Of a DNA stretch of 64,000 nucleotides, positions 6,772 through 15,587 are shown in pieces. The notes below the pieces were generated by a model. The model worked only from the letters and a program-made list of their open reading frames with translations. It did no database searches and was not told the DNA's origin. This stretch comes from Mycobacterium sp. ITM-2016-00318 (lineage in GTDB: Bacteria > Actinomycetota > Actinomycetes > Mycobacteriales > Mycobacteriaceae). Made by a program: the position numbers and the translations under genes. Numbering within the stretch: position 1 is the first letter of the stretch; each line of letters begins with the position of its first letter. The stretch spans positions 5,084,001 to 5,148,000 of the forward strand of contig NZ_CP134400.1 in assembly GCF_002968285.2 (NCBI RefSeq), in the 5' to 3' direction.

Positions 6772-8973
6772 ATGCGCGGTGTGCTGACAATGATCTCCCG
6801 CGTAGTCATCGCAGCCCCCAAGCGAGTGCTCCTTACGGTCGCGCTGTTGACCATCGCGGCGGCGGTGTTCGGGGGAGGCGTTGCCGAACACCTCGGCGCT
6901 GCGGGCTTTCAGGACCCGAACTCGAAGTCGGCACGGGGAATGGAAGTCCTCACCGAGAAGTTCGGCCAAGGCGACATGGACGTCACGTTCGTAGTCCGGA
7001 GTTCTGGTGACGTACTCGATCCGGCAGCGGCACGGGCCGGCCGCAGACTCGTCGAGGACATAAAGAGCGCCCCCCACGTCAGCGGAGTGGTGTCGCCGTG
7101 GGACGACTCGGCGCGGAGTGCGGGCTTGATCAGCCAGGACGGCAAAACCGCGGTCGTCATCGCGCAGATCACGGGCGGAGAGAACAACGCGCCGAAGTAC
7201 GGAAAGGCGGTAGCCGACCAGGTCAGTGGTGAGCGCGACGGCCTGACCGTGCTGGCCGGGGGCACGGCGATGGTCACCTCCGAGATCAACGAGCAGTCCG
7301 AGAAGGACCTGCTGGTTGCCGAACTCATCGCCCTGCCGTTGACGCTCATCGTCCTCATCTGGGTGTTCGGTGGGCTGTTCGCCGCCCTGCTACCGCTGCT
7401 GGTCGGGATCATGGCCATCGCAGGGACGCTCGGAATGCTGCGCGGAATAACCCTTTTCGCCGATGTATCCATCTTCGCGCTCGACCTCACCACCGCCATG
7501 GGCTTGGCTCTCGCGATCGACTACACATTGCTGCTCGTCAGCAGGTACCGCGAGGAGTACCTGCTCATCGGAGATCGAGACGAGGCCCTGCGACGGGCAG
7601 TGGCCAAGGCAGGGCGCACGATTCTCTTCTCGGCGTGCACGGTGTTCCTCGCGGTGGGTGCACTCGCGGTGTTCCCGATGTACTTCCTGCGTTCGATGGC
7701 GTATGCGGGTTGCGGGGTGGTGGCCCTGGCCGGTCTCTACGCCATCGTCGTAGCCCCGGCGGTGATCAAGCTCCTCGGCGACCGAATCGAATCGCTCAAC
7801 TTCCGTACCTTGCTCCGCCGAGCACCCAGGGACCCGGACATCAGGCGGAGTTTCCTGTACTCCACGGCCTCCTTCGCGATGCGCCATGCGATTCCGTGCG
7901 CGATGGCGGTCGTGGCCCTGCTGCTGATACTCGGGGCTCCGTTCCTCAGCGCGCGCTTCGGCCTCCCGGATGATCGCGTGCTGCCCACGAGCGCCGAGTC
8001 ACGACAGGTGGGCGACACTCTCCGTACGGAGTTCCCCGGCAACACGGCGATGGCGACGTCGATCGTGATTCCGGATGCGAACAGTCTGAGCGACGACGAC
8101 GTAGCCGATTACGCCGCCGCGCTCTCGAACGTTCCGGGGACGGTGGCGGTTTCGGCCCCGGGTGGTTCGTACGTCGACGGCCGCGCAGTCGGTCCTCCGC
8201 TGTTGCCGACTGCGGCGAAGGACGGGAGCCTGTGGCTCTCTGTGGCGATCGAAGACCCGTCGTCCGATTCGAAGTCCCGGGAGGAGCTCGATCGACTGCG
8301 CGCGGTTCCCGTGCCGCACGGCGCCGAGGCCCTGTTCACCGGCGCCAACGAGCTCAACCAGGACTCGGTCGACGAGATCGTTCGCCTGCTGCCCGTCGTG
8401 CTCCTTCTCGTCGCCACGACCACGTTAATCCTGATCTTCCTGCTCACCGGCAGCTTGCTGCTTCCGGTGAAGGCGCTGTTCCTCAACACGTTGTCGCTGT
8501 CGGCCACGCTCGGTGCGCTGGTCTGGGTGTTTCAGGAAGGGCACCTGGGCGGACTCGGCACCACGGCGACCGGCACCCTGGTCGCGGATGTTCTGGTGTT
8601 TCTGTTCGCGACCGCATTCGGCCTGTCCATGGACTACGAGGTTTTCCTCTTGTCCCGGATCCGAGAACACTGGCTGGCGTCACCCCAGCGCAGCGAGGAC
8701 AACGCCGAGGCGGTGGCGCTCGGCATCGCGGGCGCCGGTCGGGTCATCACTGCGGCCGCGCTGTTGATGGTGATCGTCTTCGCGGCGCTCAGCAGCGGCC
8801 AGGTCGCGTTCATGAGGATGATCGGCGTCGGCCTCGCGCTCGCCGTCGTAGTGGACGCGACGCTCGTGCGGATGGTGTTGGTGCCGGCAGTGATGAAGCT
8901 TGCAGGCAGGTGGAACTGGTGGGCTCCGCGCCCGCTCGCCAAGCTCCACGCGAAGCTCGGGCTCGAGGGTTGA
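6772..8973 (+). CDS. MmpL/RND family lipid transporter
   Basis: A protein of 733 aa from ATG 6772; the frame is open back to 6631 but the extension is low in hydrophobicity and looks like leader. Membrane layout is typical of RND/MMPL: one N-terminal helix, a periplasmic loop, five helices (residues ~185-340), then the same pattern again. The proton-relay Asp-Tyr pairs of MmpL3-type proteins are present in both halves: LAIDYTLLLVSRYREEY and LSMDYEVFLLSRIREHW. Such proteins export lipids across the inner membrane using proton-motive force. It lacks the long C-terminal tail of MmpL3. It converges with an acyl-CoA dehydrogenase of a small lipid-type gene set, a plausible source of its substrate. 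Confidence 0.88.
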   Translation: MRGVLTMISRVVIAAPKRVLLTVALLTIAAAVFGGGVAEHLGAAGFQDPNSKSARGMEVLTEKFGQGDMDVTFVVRSSGDVLDPAAARAGRRLVEDIKSAPHVSGVVSPWDDSARSAGLISQDGKTAVVIAQITGGENNAPKYGKAVADQVSGERDGLTVLAGGTAMVTSEINEQSEKDLLVAELIALPLTLIVLIWVFGGLFAALLPLLVGIMAIAGTLGMLRGITLFADVSIFALDLTTAMGLALAIDYTLLLVSRYREEYLLIGDRDEALRRAVAKAGRTILFSACTVFLAVGALAVFPMYFLRSMAYAGCGVVALAGLYAIVVAPAVIKLLGDRIESLNFRTLLRRAPRDPDIRRSFLYSTASFAMRHAIPCAMAVVALLLILGAPFLSARFGLPDDRVLPTSAESRQVGDTLRTEFPGNTAMATSIVIPDANSLSDDDVADYAAALSNVPGTVAVSAPGGSYVDGRAVGPPLLPTAAKDGSLWLSVAIEDPSSDSKSREELDRLRAVPVPHGAEALFTGANELNQDSVDEIVRLLPVVLLLVATTTLILIFLLTGSLLLPVKALFLNTLSLSATLGALVWVFQEGHLGGLGTTATGTLVADVLVFLFATAFGLSMDYEVFLLSRIREHWLASPQRSEDNAEAVALGIAGAGRVITAAALLMVIVFAALSSGQVAFMRMIGVGLALAVVVDATLVRMVLVPAVMKLAGRWNWWAPRPLAKLHAKLGLEG

Positions 8974-8983
8974 GACGGCTGTT

Positions 8984-10120
8984 TTACTCGGCGGTGAGAG
9001 TGATCTCGCCACGCAGTTCGTGGTCGAATAGGAAAGTGCCGGACTCGCGCACCGTCGGCGGGTGGAACGAATAGGCCGAGATGCACGAGGACAGGTAGGC
9101 GATCTCGGGATCGGTGGCAAAGGCGACGCCACCCACCCGCGAGACGATTCGGGCCACGCTTGCCTGGAGCTGGTCGCGCAGACCGAGCCGGATCCACAAC
9201 AGGTCCGCGAAGAGGGCGTCGCTCCGGTCGCCGGCGTCGTAACGCTCGGCGATCATCCGGAGCGCCCGCCATACTCCTTCGACCGGGGAGAACAGCTCGA
9301 CGAAATCGGCCTCGTTGAAGCCGGAACGATCCGCGAGTTTGAGCGCGAGCCGGGTAGCAGCTCCGATGTAGCCGGCCGTGATGATCAAGCCGAACAGCAC
9401 GTAGCCCGACTTCTCGTTGCGGCCGTCTGGATCCTCCACATCACTGACCATCATCAACTCGTTCGGCACGAAGACGTCTTGAAAGATCACCTCATTGGTT
9501 TGCGCCGCGGACAGCGGTGAGCTGGTCCAGAGCGGGGTCACACTGAGTCCGGGGCTGCCGTTCCAAATGAGCATGATTGCGCGCTGTTTGGTGTCATCGA
9601 GGAGCACGCTGGCCATGACGCAGTCCATACTCGCCGCCAGGCTGCACGGCTTCTTACGCCCGGTGACCGTATAGCCGCCGTCGGCCGGGGTGGCAGCCAT
9701 CGTGGGACGGAAGACGCTGCCGGAAATGGTGCCCTCCGAGAAACCCGACGCAAAGACGGTGCGGTTTTCGATCAGCGACTTGATGAGGCCCACAGTCGCC
9801 TCATCCGTGGTCTTGGCGAAGTCGGCCAGGCCTGCGACGGAAAGGTAATGCATCGTGCTCGCGGCGGCGAGCGAGGGGCTCAAGTAACCGATACCGCGTT
9901 GCAGCTCAACTGTTTCCACACAGGTTGCCCCCAAACCGCCGAGGTCTTTCGGCGCGGTGAGCCGAGGACCGTCATGCTCCTTCCACAGTTCGACGACGCC
10001 GGTCGCCGGGTCTTCGGCGGCCATGAGCCCAAGGGCCTCCAGCCTGCCGCCGAGTTCGGGGAGGTGACGGCTGACTGCTGCCACGTAGGACAGTCGCGCT
10101 TCGAGTCGGCTGCGATCCAT
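8984..10120 (-). CDS. Acyl-CoA dehydrogenase family protein
   Basis: A 378-aa protein with acyl-CoA dehydrogenase architecture: an alpha N-terminal domain (LTAPKDLGGLGA), a middle beta domain (GGYTVTGRKKPCSLAASMD, then NEVIFQDVFVPNELMM) and an alpha C-terminal domain. The C-terminal domain is compact, and I cannot point with certainty to the catalytic glutamate, so a hydroxylase/oxidase-like member of the superfamily is possible. The start is supported by AAAGGAAA 7 bases upstream. It is the last gene of a minus-strand set with an extended SDR and an alpha-oxoamine synthase, suggesting modification of a fatty-acyl-derived product. Confidence 0.8.
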   Translation of the reverse strand: MDRSRLEARLSYVAAVSRHLPELGGRLEALGLMAAEDPATGVVELWKEHDGPRLTAPKDLGGLGATCVETVELQRGIGYLSPSLAAASTMHYLSVAGLADFAKTTDEATVGLIKSLIENRTVFASGFSEGTISGSVFRPTMAATPADGGYTVTGRKKPCSLAASMDCVMASVLLDDTKQRAIMLIWNGSPGLSVTPLWTSSPLSAAQTNEVIFQDVFVPNELMMVSDVEDPDGRNEKSGYVLFGLIITAGYIGAATRLALKLADRSGFNEADFVELFSPVEGVWRALRMIAERYDAGDRSDALFADLLWIRLGLRDQLQASVARIVSRVGGVAFATDPEIAYLSSCISAYSFHPPTVRESGTFLFDHELRGEITLTAE

Positions 10121-10170
10121 CAGAGTTTCCTTTGTCGGGTTGGATATGAATGAGGTTGGGAGCTCACGGG

Positions 10171-11118
10171 TTACGTAGCTACGGCGATATACCTCTGCAG
10201 AGCCTCAGCCGAACTCGTGGAAGGTCGCCAGTTCGTCGTGGATCGGAGCAGTCTCGAGTCGAGCAGCGGGTCGCCGAGCGTCACCCAGTGCCCCGAGAAC
10301 GGCGCAAGGTGCAAGCGGAAAAGCAAATCTGCGCCGGTTTCCAAGAGGCGCAGTGGGCCAGAGATCAGTCGTGATCCGTTAATCGAGCTGATCTCCTCGA
10401 CACTCGTTTGGTCCGCTGGGGCAATGTTGTAGATGCCCGTAAGCCCCTTCGTGAGGATGGTGGCGTAGGCGTCCACTAGGTCTGAGTCCCATAGAAATTG
10501 GTAATAGGACCGCGCCGGCTCGGGGTAGAGCACGAACTTCGCGAGAAAAGCGCGAAGACCGGAGTTGTCAAAGTGCTCGCCGACTATGTAACAGGGTCGC
10601 GCCACGGCCAGACTCATGTCTCCCTCGGCGGCGTTGGCCCAGTGCCAATTTGCCAGGTGTTCCAGAAGAGCCTTGTGATAAAAGTAATAGTTGTCGGGAT
10701 TCTGGTCCCCGGCGGGATAGCTGTCCTCGGCCAACTGTTTGCCTGTACCGCAGGATGCCACGCCGAGAGCGTTTGCGCTCGACGTGAGGACGAGATGGCG
10801 GATACCCACCCGGCTCGCTTCATCGAGCAGCGTCCGTGTCGCCACCACGTTGACCTGGAAAGCCCGCCGTTTGTCCCTGGGCTCCTCGACGCAGTAGGCC
10901 AGATGGACCAGCGCGTCGTAGTCGGTGACCGATTCGAGGTCGAACCGGCCGCTCAAGTCGAGGAACGTTTCGCGCAGCTTCGGGTGTTGCCGGCCCGTCC
11001 GTCGGCGGCCGAGGACGGTGATTTCTGCGACGTCGTCGCTCAGCAGGGCCCAGCTGAGCACGGACCGTCCGAAATCGCCGGTCGCACCGGTGATGGCGAG
11101 GCGGAGCCCTCGCCTCAT
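10171..11118 (-). CDS. Extended SDR (NAD-dependent epimerase/dehydratase family)
   Basis: A 315-aa protein. The nucleotide-binding motif is at the very N-terminus (ITGATGDFG), DALVHLAY marks the beta-4 region, LTSSANALG carries the active-site Ser, and YFYHK is the YxxxK catalytic pair. The ATG at 11118 is chosen because it overlaps the stop of the upstream synthase gene as ATGA; a GTG six codons upstream is less likely. The coupling to an alpha-oxoamine synthase suggests it reduces or otherwise processes the ketone that such an enzyme makes, as a sphinganine- or ceramide-type reductase would. That reaction is inferred from context only. Confidence 0.78.
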   Translation of the reverse strand: MRRGLRLAITGATGDFGRSVLSWALLSDDVAEITVLGRRRTGRQHPKLRETFLDLSGRFDLESVTDYDALVHLAYCVEEPRDKRRAFQVNVVATRTLLDEASRVGIRHLVLTSSANALGVASCGTGKQLAEDSYPAGDQNPDNYYFYHKALLEHLANWHWANAAEGDMSLAVARPCYIVGEHFDNSGLRAFLAKFVLYPEPARSYYQFLWDSDLVDAYATILTKGLTGIYNIAPADQTSVEEISSINGSRLISGPLRLLETGADLLFRLHLAPFSGHWVTLGDPLLDSRLLRSTTNWRPSTSSAEALQRYIAVAT

Positions 11119-12365
11119 GCAGCTGCCAGGGCCCACGAGAGTTCTTTGGTGAGCACATCAGCGCACCAAAGGACCTCTTCTTGGCTCAGTTCGGAGGTCA
11201 TGCAAACGCGCAGGATTGGCTTGCCCAAAGGCACCGCCGGGTAGATCGCCGGGGTGACGAAGATCCCCGCGTCCCTGAGTTTGTGCCAGCTCAGCGCGGT
11301 TCGCAGCTCGTCGAACAAACGAATGGGAATGATCGGGGACCAGTCGGGACTGAGTTCGTCTGGGCGGTAAAGGGCGACGTCGAGGGGCTCGAGCGCCTTG
11401 CGGATGAGGCGGGCATTGCGCTCGAGACGGCTCCGACGTTCTCGTCCCTCATCACCCTGGATGACCTCGATCGCGGCGGCAGCGGCCGCCACCGACCCCG
11501 GTGTTCCGGACGTGCTGAACCAAAAGGACCGAGCGCTGAGCCGGATCTCGTCGATGATGTCCTGCGAAGCAGCGACGAATCCGCCCAACCCGCCAATGGC
11601 TTTTGACAGCGAGCCCATCAGGATGTCGATCTCCTGTGCGACCCCGTTCCGTTCCGTCAGACCAGCCCCGGTGGGCCCGAACACCCCGATACCGTGCGCT
11701 TCGTCAACCATCAGCAGTGCGCCTGCGTCTTTGCAGACAGCGACGATCTGTTCGAGCGGGGCAGTGGAACCTTCCATCGAGTACAGCGAGTCGACGAGAA
11801 CCAAGATCCGCCGGAACTGCGTCCCAGCGTGGCTGCGCAGCGCCGCAGCCAGGGCCGCGGCGTCATTGTGGGCGAATTTGGTTTCGACAGCTTGACTTAG
11901 ACGCACCCCGTCACGAATCGAAGCGTGTACATAGGAGTCCACGACGGCGAGGCAGTCCGGACCGAGGAGTCCCTGGATGGTGCCGACGTTGGTCTGATAA
12001 CCCGTGGTGAACACGACAGCCCCCTCGCAGCCAAGCCATTTCGCAATCTGCTGTTCGAGCGCTACATGCAAGCTGTAAGTGCCGTTGAGTAGACGACTAC
12101 CCGTAGTGCCGGCTCCGAAGTCTTCCGTCGCCTTGACCGATGCGGCGATGACGTTGGGATGCTTCGACAGGCCGATGTAGGAGTTCGAACCGAGCAGCAC
12201 GCACTCCCGACCTGCGACGCTTACCGTCGGTGGGGTGACAGCGTCGATCTGCTGGAAGAACGGCAGTTGCCCGATGGCCGCGAAGTGACGAACCATGGCG
12301 ATCCGTTGGCCGACGTCTGTGGCGATGTCACCGGTTTCGGAGTACTGCGTCCCGTCGTCATGCAT
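11115..12365 (-). CDS. Alpha-oxoamine synthase (serine palmitoyltransferase/BioF/KBL family)
   Basis: A 416-aa PLP enzyme from ATG 12365, chosen for the GAGG about nine bases upstream; the frame extends further but without family features. Family motifs: GSNSYIGLSKHP, GTTGSRLLNGT, EGAVVFTTGYQTNVG, DSYVHASIRDG, MVDEAHGIGVFG, and the PLP lysine in GSLSKAIGGLGG (about Lys255). These enzymes condense an amino acid with an acyl-CoA or acyl-ACP with loss of CO2. GSRLLNGT and TGYQTNVG resemble serine palmitoyltransferase-type members more than BioF, but KBL or BioF-like activity cannot be excluded. It heads a three-gene run with an SDR and an acyl-CoA dehydrogenase. Confidence 0.82.
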   Translation of the reverse strand: MHDDGTQYSETGDIATDVGQRIAMVRHFAAIGQLPFFQQIDAVTPPTVSVAGRECVLLGSNSYIGLSKHPNVIAASVKATEDFGAGTTGSRLLNGTYSLHVALEQQIAKWLGCEGAVVFTTGYQTNVGTIQGLLGPDCLAVVDSYVHASIRDGVRLSQAVETKFAHNDAAALAAALRSHAGTQFRRILVLVDSLYSMEGSTAPLEQIVAVCKDAGALLMVDEAHGIGVFGPTGAGLTERNGVAQEIDILMGSLSKAIGGLGGFVAASQDIIDEIRLSARSFWFSTSGTPGSVAAAAAAIEVIQGDEGRERRSRLERNARLIRKALEPLDVALYRPDELSPDWSPIIPIRLFDELRTALSWHKLRDAGIFVTPAIYPAVPLGKPILRVCMTSELSQEEVLWCADVLTKELSWALAAA

Positions 12366-12411
12366 GTGCTGTACCTCGTCGTTTCGGCGACAGACGCTGG
12401 GCGCCCGGCGG

Positions 12412-12738
12412 CTAACTGCGCGAGCAAGGCCTCTCGTTGACGAGCGGCTGTTCAACCAGACCCCGGCTTAGGCCCTGCTTATGAGCGACACCCCCCGGCA
12501 AATAAAGCCTACCTATGTGCGGTATTCGTGCCCCTGAAAAACGGTCGCAAATCTCACTCGCCGGCTCATCGTTCACGCTCTTGACGTCGTCGAACAGGGT
12601 CAGAATTGACGTCAGAAAATGGTAAGCGGTCCCCGCGAAATTCCTGTCGGCGTCGTCTAACAACTGACTCCGAATTTTGACCCCTCCGTCCGAGTCTCGG
12701 CTTACGAGCCGAGAGGAGAAGGGGGCCAGATTGAACAT
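12412..12738 (-). CDS. Doubtful hypothetical protein
   Basis: An open frame of 108 codons in the 535-bp stretch between the synthase gene and tRNA-Ser. Its sequence matches nothing I know, and the stretch is more AT-rich than its neighbours. An in-frame 27-codon open frame (ATG at 12823, product starting MDVETWILHADSS) ends just before its ATG, so a two-cistron micro-operon is conceivable. It also contains a 20-bp hairpin (arms tctcggct and agccgaga, 12695-12714). Degraded sequence or an untranslated leader region are alternatives; I list it mainly so that the stretch is described. Confidence 0.2.
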   Translation of the reverse strand: MFNLAPFSSRLVSRDSDGGVKIRSQLLDDADRNFAGTAYHFLTSILTLFDDVKSVNDEPASEICDRFSGARIPHIGRLYLPGGVAHKQGLSRGLVEQPLVNERPCSRS

Positions 12739-12901
12739 CTCAGCTCAGCGCTGCGACGTCCTTGTCATTGAACACGTACATGTTGCTTGAATCCGCGTGG
12801 AGGATCCACGTCTCGACATCCATCTTGCGCGCGTACGGCGTTCTCTCAGGGATTCTCACTGATGCTAGATCTCGGCTGCACATATGGCAGAAGAAAGATG
12901 G

Positions 12902-12989
12902 CGGTGGCGGAGGGATTTGAACCCTCGGACGGGGGTTACCCGTCACACGCTTTCGAGGCGTGCTCCTTAGGCCGCTCGGACACGCCACC
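12902..12989 (-). tRNA. tRNA-Ser(CGA)
   Basis: Read on the minus strand it begins GGTGGCGTGTCCGAGCGG and ends in the matching acceptor strand CGCCACC plus discriminator G. The anticodon loop is CTCGAAA (anticodon CGA), with the long variable arm typical of serine tRNA and a T-loop GGTTCAAATCC. The bases at 12899-12901 encode CCA directly after the discriminator. Confidence 0.95.
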
Positions 12990-13018
12990 GTGTGGCAGCG
13001 TACCGAACAACGAAGGGT

Positions 13019-13474
13019 CTATTCCAATCGCTGCCGCGCGAAGAACGCCTCGAGCGGCGCAGCACACTCGTCGGCCAGCACCCCGCCGACCACCGCGGGC
13101 CGATGCGTCAGCCTGCGGTCGCGCACCACATCCCACAACGAGCCCACCGCTCCGGTCTTCGGCTCCCACGCGCCGAAGACGAGCCGGGACACCCGCGCCA
13201 TCACCAGCGCGCCCGCGCACATCGTGCACGGTTCGACGGTCACCGCCAGCGTGGTGCCCTCGAGACGCCAACCATCGCCCAGCACTGACGCGGCCGCCCG
13301 CATGGCCAGGATCTCGGCGTGCGCCGTCGGATCCCCGAGCGACTCCCGCGCGTTGGCAGCCCGGCCCAACTCCGTACCGTCGGGCCCGAAAACCACCGCG
13401 CCGATCGGTACATCGAGTGGCCCCGCGTCGCATGCGGCGGCAAGGGCAGCGCGGATGAGGTCTTCGTCGGTCAC
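13019..13474 (-). CDS. tadA: tRNA adenosine(34) deaminase TadA
   Basis: A 151-aa zinc deaminase that converts A34 to inosine in the wobble position of tRNA-Arg(ACG). The catalytic zinc motif is complete: HAEI (His and the proton-shuttling Glu) and PCTMC (two zinc cysteines), after PIGAVVFGPDG in the substrate loop. The GTG start overlaps the stop of the upstream partner gene as GTGA. Its tRNA substrate, tRNA-Arg(ACG), is encoded in this window at 44386-44458. The gene order with tyrA matches M. tuberculosis Rv3752c-Rv3754. Confidence 0.92.
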   Translation of the reverse strand: MTDEDLIRAALAAACDAGPLDVPIGAVVFGPDGTELGRAANARESLGDPTAHAEILAMRAAASVLGDGWRLEGTTLAVTVEPCTMCAGALVMARVSRLVFGAWEPKTGAVGSLWDVVRDRRLTHRPAVVGGVLADECAAPLEAFFARQRLE

Positions 13475-13986
13475 CGATCGAGGCGGTCGAGCACCGCCGA
13501 CAACTCCTCGGCGAAGCCCATCTCCCTGGCGATCCGGCCGATCTGCTCGTCGGCGTACAGGTCGTACTCACCGATGATCACGCCGAGCACGGCCTCGGGC
13601 AGGCCGATGTCCGACAGCAATCCCAGATCGCCCTCTTCGAAGGGGTCGGCGTCCTCGAGTTCATCCGGCTCGATGTCGTTGTCGAGTTTCTCCAGCACTT
13701 CGGCGGCGATGTCGTAGTCCAACGCCGCGGTCGCATCCGACAACAGCAGCCGGGCACCCGCAGGCGCGGGCCGCACGATCACGAAGAATTCGTCGTCGAC
13801 GTCCAGCAGCCCGAAAACAGCGCCTGCACTGCGCAGCTCACGCAGCTCGGTCTCCGCGGCCGCCAAACTGGTCAACGCATTGGAACGCATCGGCGAGCAG
13901 CGCCACTTGCCGTCCTCGCGGACAACGGCCACGCCGAAGCCGTCCGGCGCATCGGCGTCCCGCGCGGGTGCCCGCTGTGGTCCCAT
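13471..13986 (-). CDS. tRNA adenosine deaminase-associated protein
   Basis: A 171-aa acidic protein without membrane segments, corresponding to the conserved actinobacterial protein encoded just upstream of tadA (Rv3753c type). Characteristic features are the N-terminal GFGVAVVREDGKW, an Ala/Leu helix (SLAAAETELRELR), FFVIVRP, and an acidic segment rich in Asp/Glu before a helical C-terminus (EELSAVLDRL). Its stop overlaps the tadA start by 4 bp, so the two are translated together. The molecular function is not established; the name reflects constant linkage to tadA. Confidence 0.85.
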   Translation of the reverse strand: MGPQRAPARDADAPDGFGVAVVREDGKWRCSPMRSNALTSLAAAETELRELRSAGAVFGLLDVDDEFFVIVRPAPAGARLLLSDATAALDYDIAAEVLEKLDNDIEPDELEDADPFEEGDLGLLSDIGLPEAVLGVIIGEYDLYADEQIGRIAREMGFAEELSAVLDRLDR

Positions 13987-14080
13987 GGGCGCTTACGCTA
14001 GTCCCCGACCAGGGCATTTGACCAGCGATCCACACCAGCCGCGCGTTCGGTGAGCACGATCATGTGACACCCTTGAAGCC

Positions 14081-15040
14081 GTGACGAAACCGCCCGTCTG
14101 CGTGTTGGGTCTCGGCCTGATCGGCGGCTCGGTGATGCGCGCGGCGGCCGACGCGGGCCGCGAAGTGTTCGGGTACAACCGGTCGGTCGAAGGCGTCCAG
14201 GCGGCCGAGGCAGACGGCTTCGACGCGACCCCGAACATCGATGAGGCGCTCAAGCGAGCGGCGAACGCGAAAGCCTTGATCGTCGTGTCCGTGCCCGTGC
14301 CCGCGCTGCCGATCGTGCTCGAGCACATCCGCGACCACGCTGCCGACGTCCCGCTGACCGACGTCACGAGCGTCAAGGCTGCCGTGCTCGACCAGGTGAA
14401 GTCGTTCGGGCTGCAGGACACCTTCGTCGGCGGCCATCCGATGGCGGGTACCGCGCACTCGGGCTGGGCGGCGGGCGACGCGAAGCTGTTCGGCGGCGCG
14501 CCGTGGGTGCTCAGCGTCGACGATCACGTCGACCCCGGGGTCTGGGCCATGGTCATGCACTTGGCGCTGGACTGCGGCGCCGTCGTGGTGCCCGCAAGAT
14601 CACACGAACACGACGCCGCCGCGGCCGCGATATCGCATCTGCCCCACCTGCTCGCCGAGTCGCTCGCCGCCACCGCCGCCGAAGTGCCCCTGGCCTTCGC
14701 GCTGGCCGCCGGTTCCTTCCGCGACGGCACCCGGGTTGCCGCGACGGCGCCGGATCTGGTGAGGGCGATGTGCGAAGCCAACGCCGAGCAGTTGCTGCCC
14801 GCCCTCGATCGCTCCATCGACCTGCTGAAAAATGCACGCAATTCGCTGGCCACCCAGGGTTCGGTCGCCGACCTCGTGAAGGAAGGTCACGCCGCGCGAA
14901 TGCGGTTCTCCGGCTACCGCCGGTCTCAGATAGTCACCATCGCCGTCGGCCAGGACGGCTGGCGCGATGAACTCGCCACCGCGGGCCGCGCCGGCGGGGT
15001 GATCAAATCCGCTCTGCCAGTCCTGGATAGTCCAGGATGA
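14081..15040 (+). CDS. tyrA: Prephenate dehydrogenase
   Basis: A 319-aa cytosolic enzyme oxidising prephenate (NAD-dependent) to 4-hydroxyphenylpyruvate for tyrosine synthesis. The N-terminal Rossmann motif is [25 protein letters not shown] and [13 protein letters not shown] are the family's substrate-binding motifs with the conserved active-site His. The C-terminal half is all-helical. The start is a GTG at 14081. It is transcribed away from the tadA pair, and its 3' end overlaps the convergent glycolipid-binding-like gene by 38 bp. The position matches Rv3754. Confidence 0.92.
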   Translation: MTKPPVCVLGLGLIGGSVMRAAADAGREVFGYNRSVEGVQAAEADGFDATPNIDEALKRAANAKALIVVSVPVPALPIVLEHIRDHAADVPLTDVTSVKAAVLDQVKSFGLQDTFVGGHPMAGTAHSGWAAGDAKLFGGAPWVLSVDDHVDPGVWAMVMHLALDCGAVVVPARSHEHDAAAAAISHLPHLLAESLAATAAEVPLAFALAAGSFRDGTRVAATAPDLVRAMCEANAEQLLPALDRSIDLLKNARNSLATQGSVADLVKEGHAARMRFSGYRRSQIVTIAVGQDGWRDELATAGRAGGVIKSALPVLDSPG

Positions 15041-15587
15041 AGCCGTCGGAGTCGACGGTCACCGTCGTGTCGGCCACCGGCGAATGCAGCTTGATGCCGT
15101 CGGAGGCACTGCTGTAGCTGATCGTCACCGGGCTGACCGCGAGGTCGGGCAGCGACACGTAGACCACCGGCACCGACATCGAGTCGCTGCGCTGATGCAG
15201 CCCGGTGCGCCGGATCGGCAACGTGTTGAAGAGCGGACTGAAGATCACATCCACGTCGAGCGCGCCGTCGTACGCGGCGCGGACGGTCTGGCCGGAGTGG
15301 TCCTGCACAAGCCACATGTTCTCTTCGTCGCGGGCGATCGACAGCTGCCGTTCACGCTCGGCCATGGTGACCGTCATCGAGAGCCGCTTGGTCGCCCCGG
15401 ACTCGTCGGTGACGAGATCGTAGGACGCGGAGAAGGGCGGGTGCGTAGAGGTCGCCGCCGCCACCATCCGGCCGTATGCCTTGATCCGGTTGTTGGACAA
15501 CTGCACCCGAGCGGATTCCATTCGCGGCACGTCGTGTGCGCGCCACGTCAGGATCGCCGGCCAGGCTGCGGGCTGTTCTGCACTCAC
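15003..15587 (-). CDS. Putative glycolipid-binding domain protein (PF06475 type)
   Basis: A 194-aa protein. The GTG at 15587 is preferred because it overlaps the proZ stop as GTGA, although the frame is open to 15641. Sequence features fit the Glycolipid_bind family of mycobacteria: a Trp-containing N-terminus ([13 protein letters not shown]), [43 protein letters not shown], and a C-terminal [15 protein letters not shown]. The family name derives from structural similarity to lipoprotein-localisation folds; no enzymatic role is known. It is the last gene of the proXVWZ run (position of Rv3755c), but a link to osmoprotectant uptake is not evident. Confidence 0.8.
   Translation of the reverse strand: MSAEQPAAWPAILTWRAHDVPRMESARVQLSNNRIKAYGRMVAAATSTHPPFSASYDLVTDESGATKRLSMTVTMAERERQLSIARDEENMWLVQDHSGQTVRAAYDGALDVDVIFSPLFNTLPIRRTGLHQRSDSMSVPVVYVSLPDLAVSPVTISYSSASDGIKLHSPVADTTVTVDSDGFILDYPGLAERI

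Noticed and set aside
6564..6854. Minus-strand open frame of 96 codons upstream of MmpL
   Set aside because: Its C-terminal part looked protein-like, but it overlaps the MmpL N-terminus, has no ribosome site and no recognisable family.
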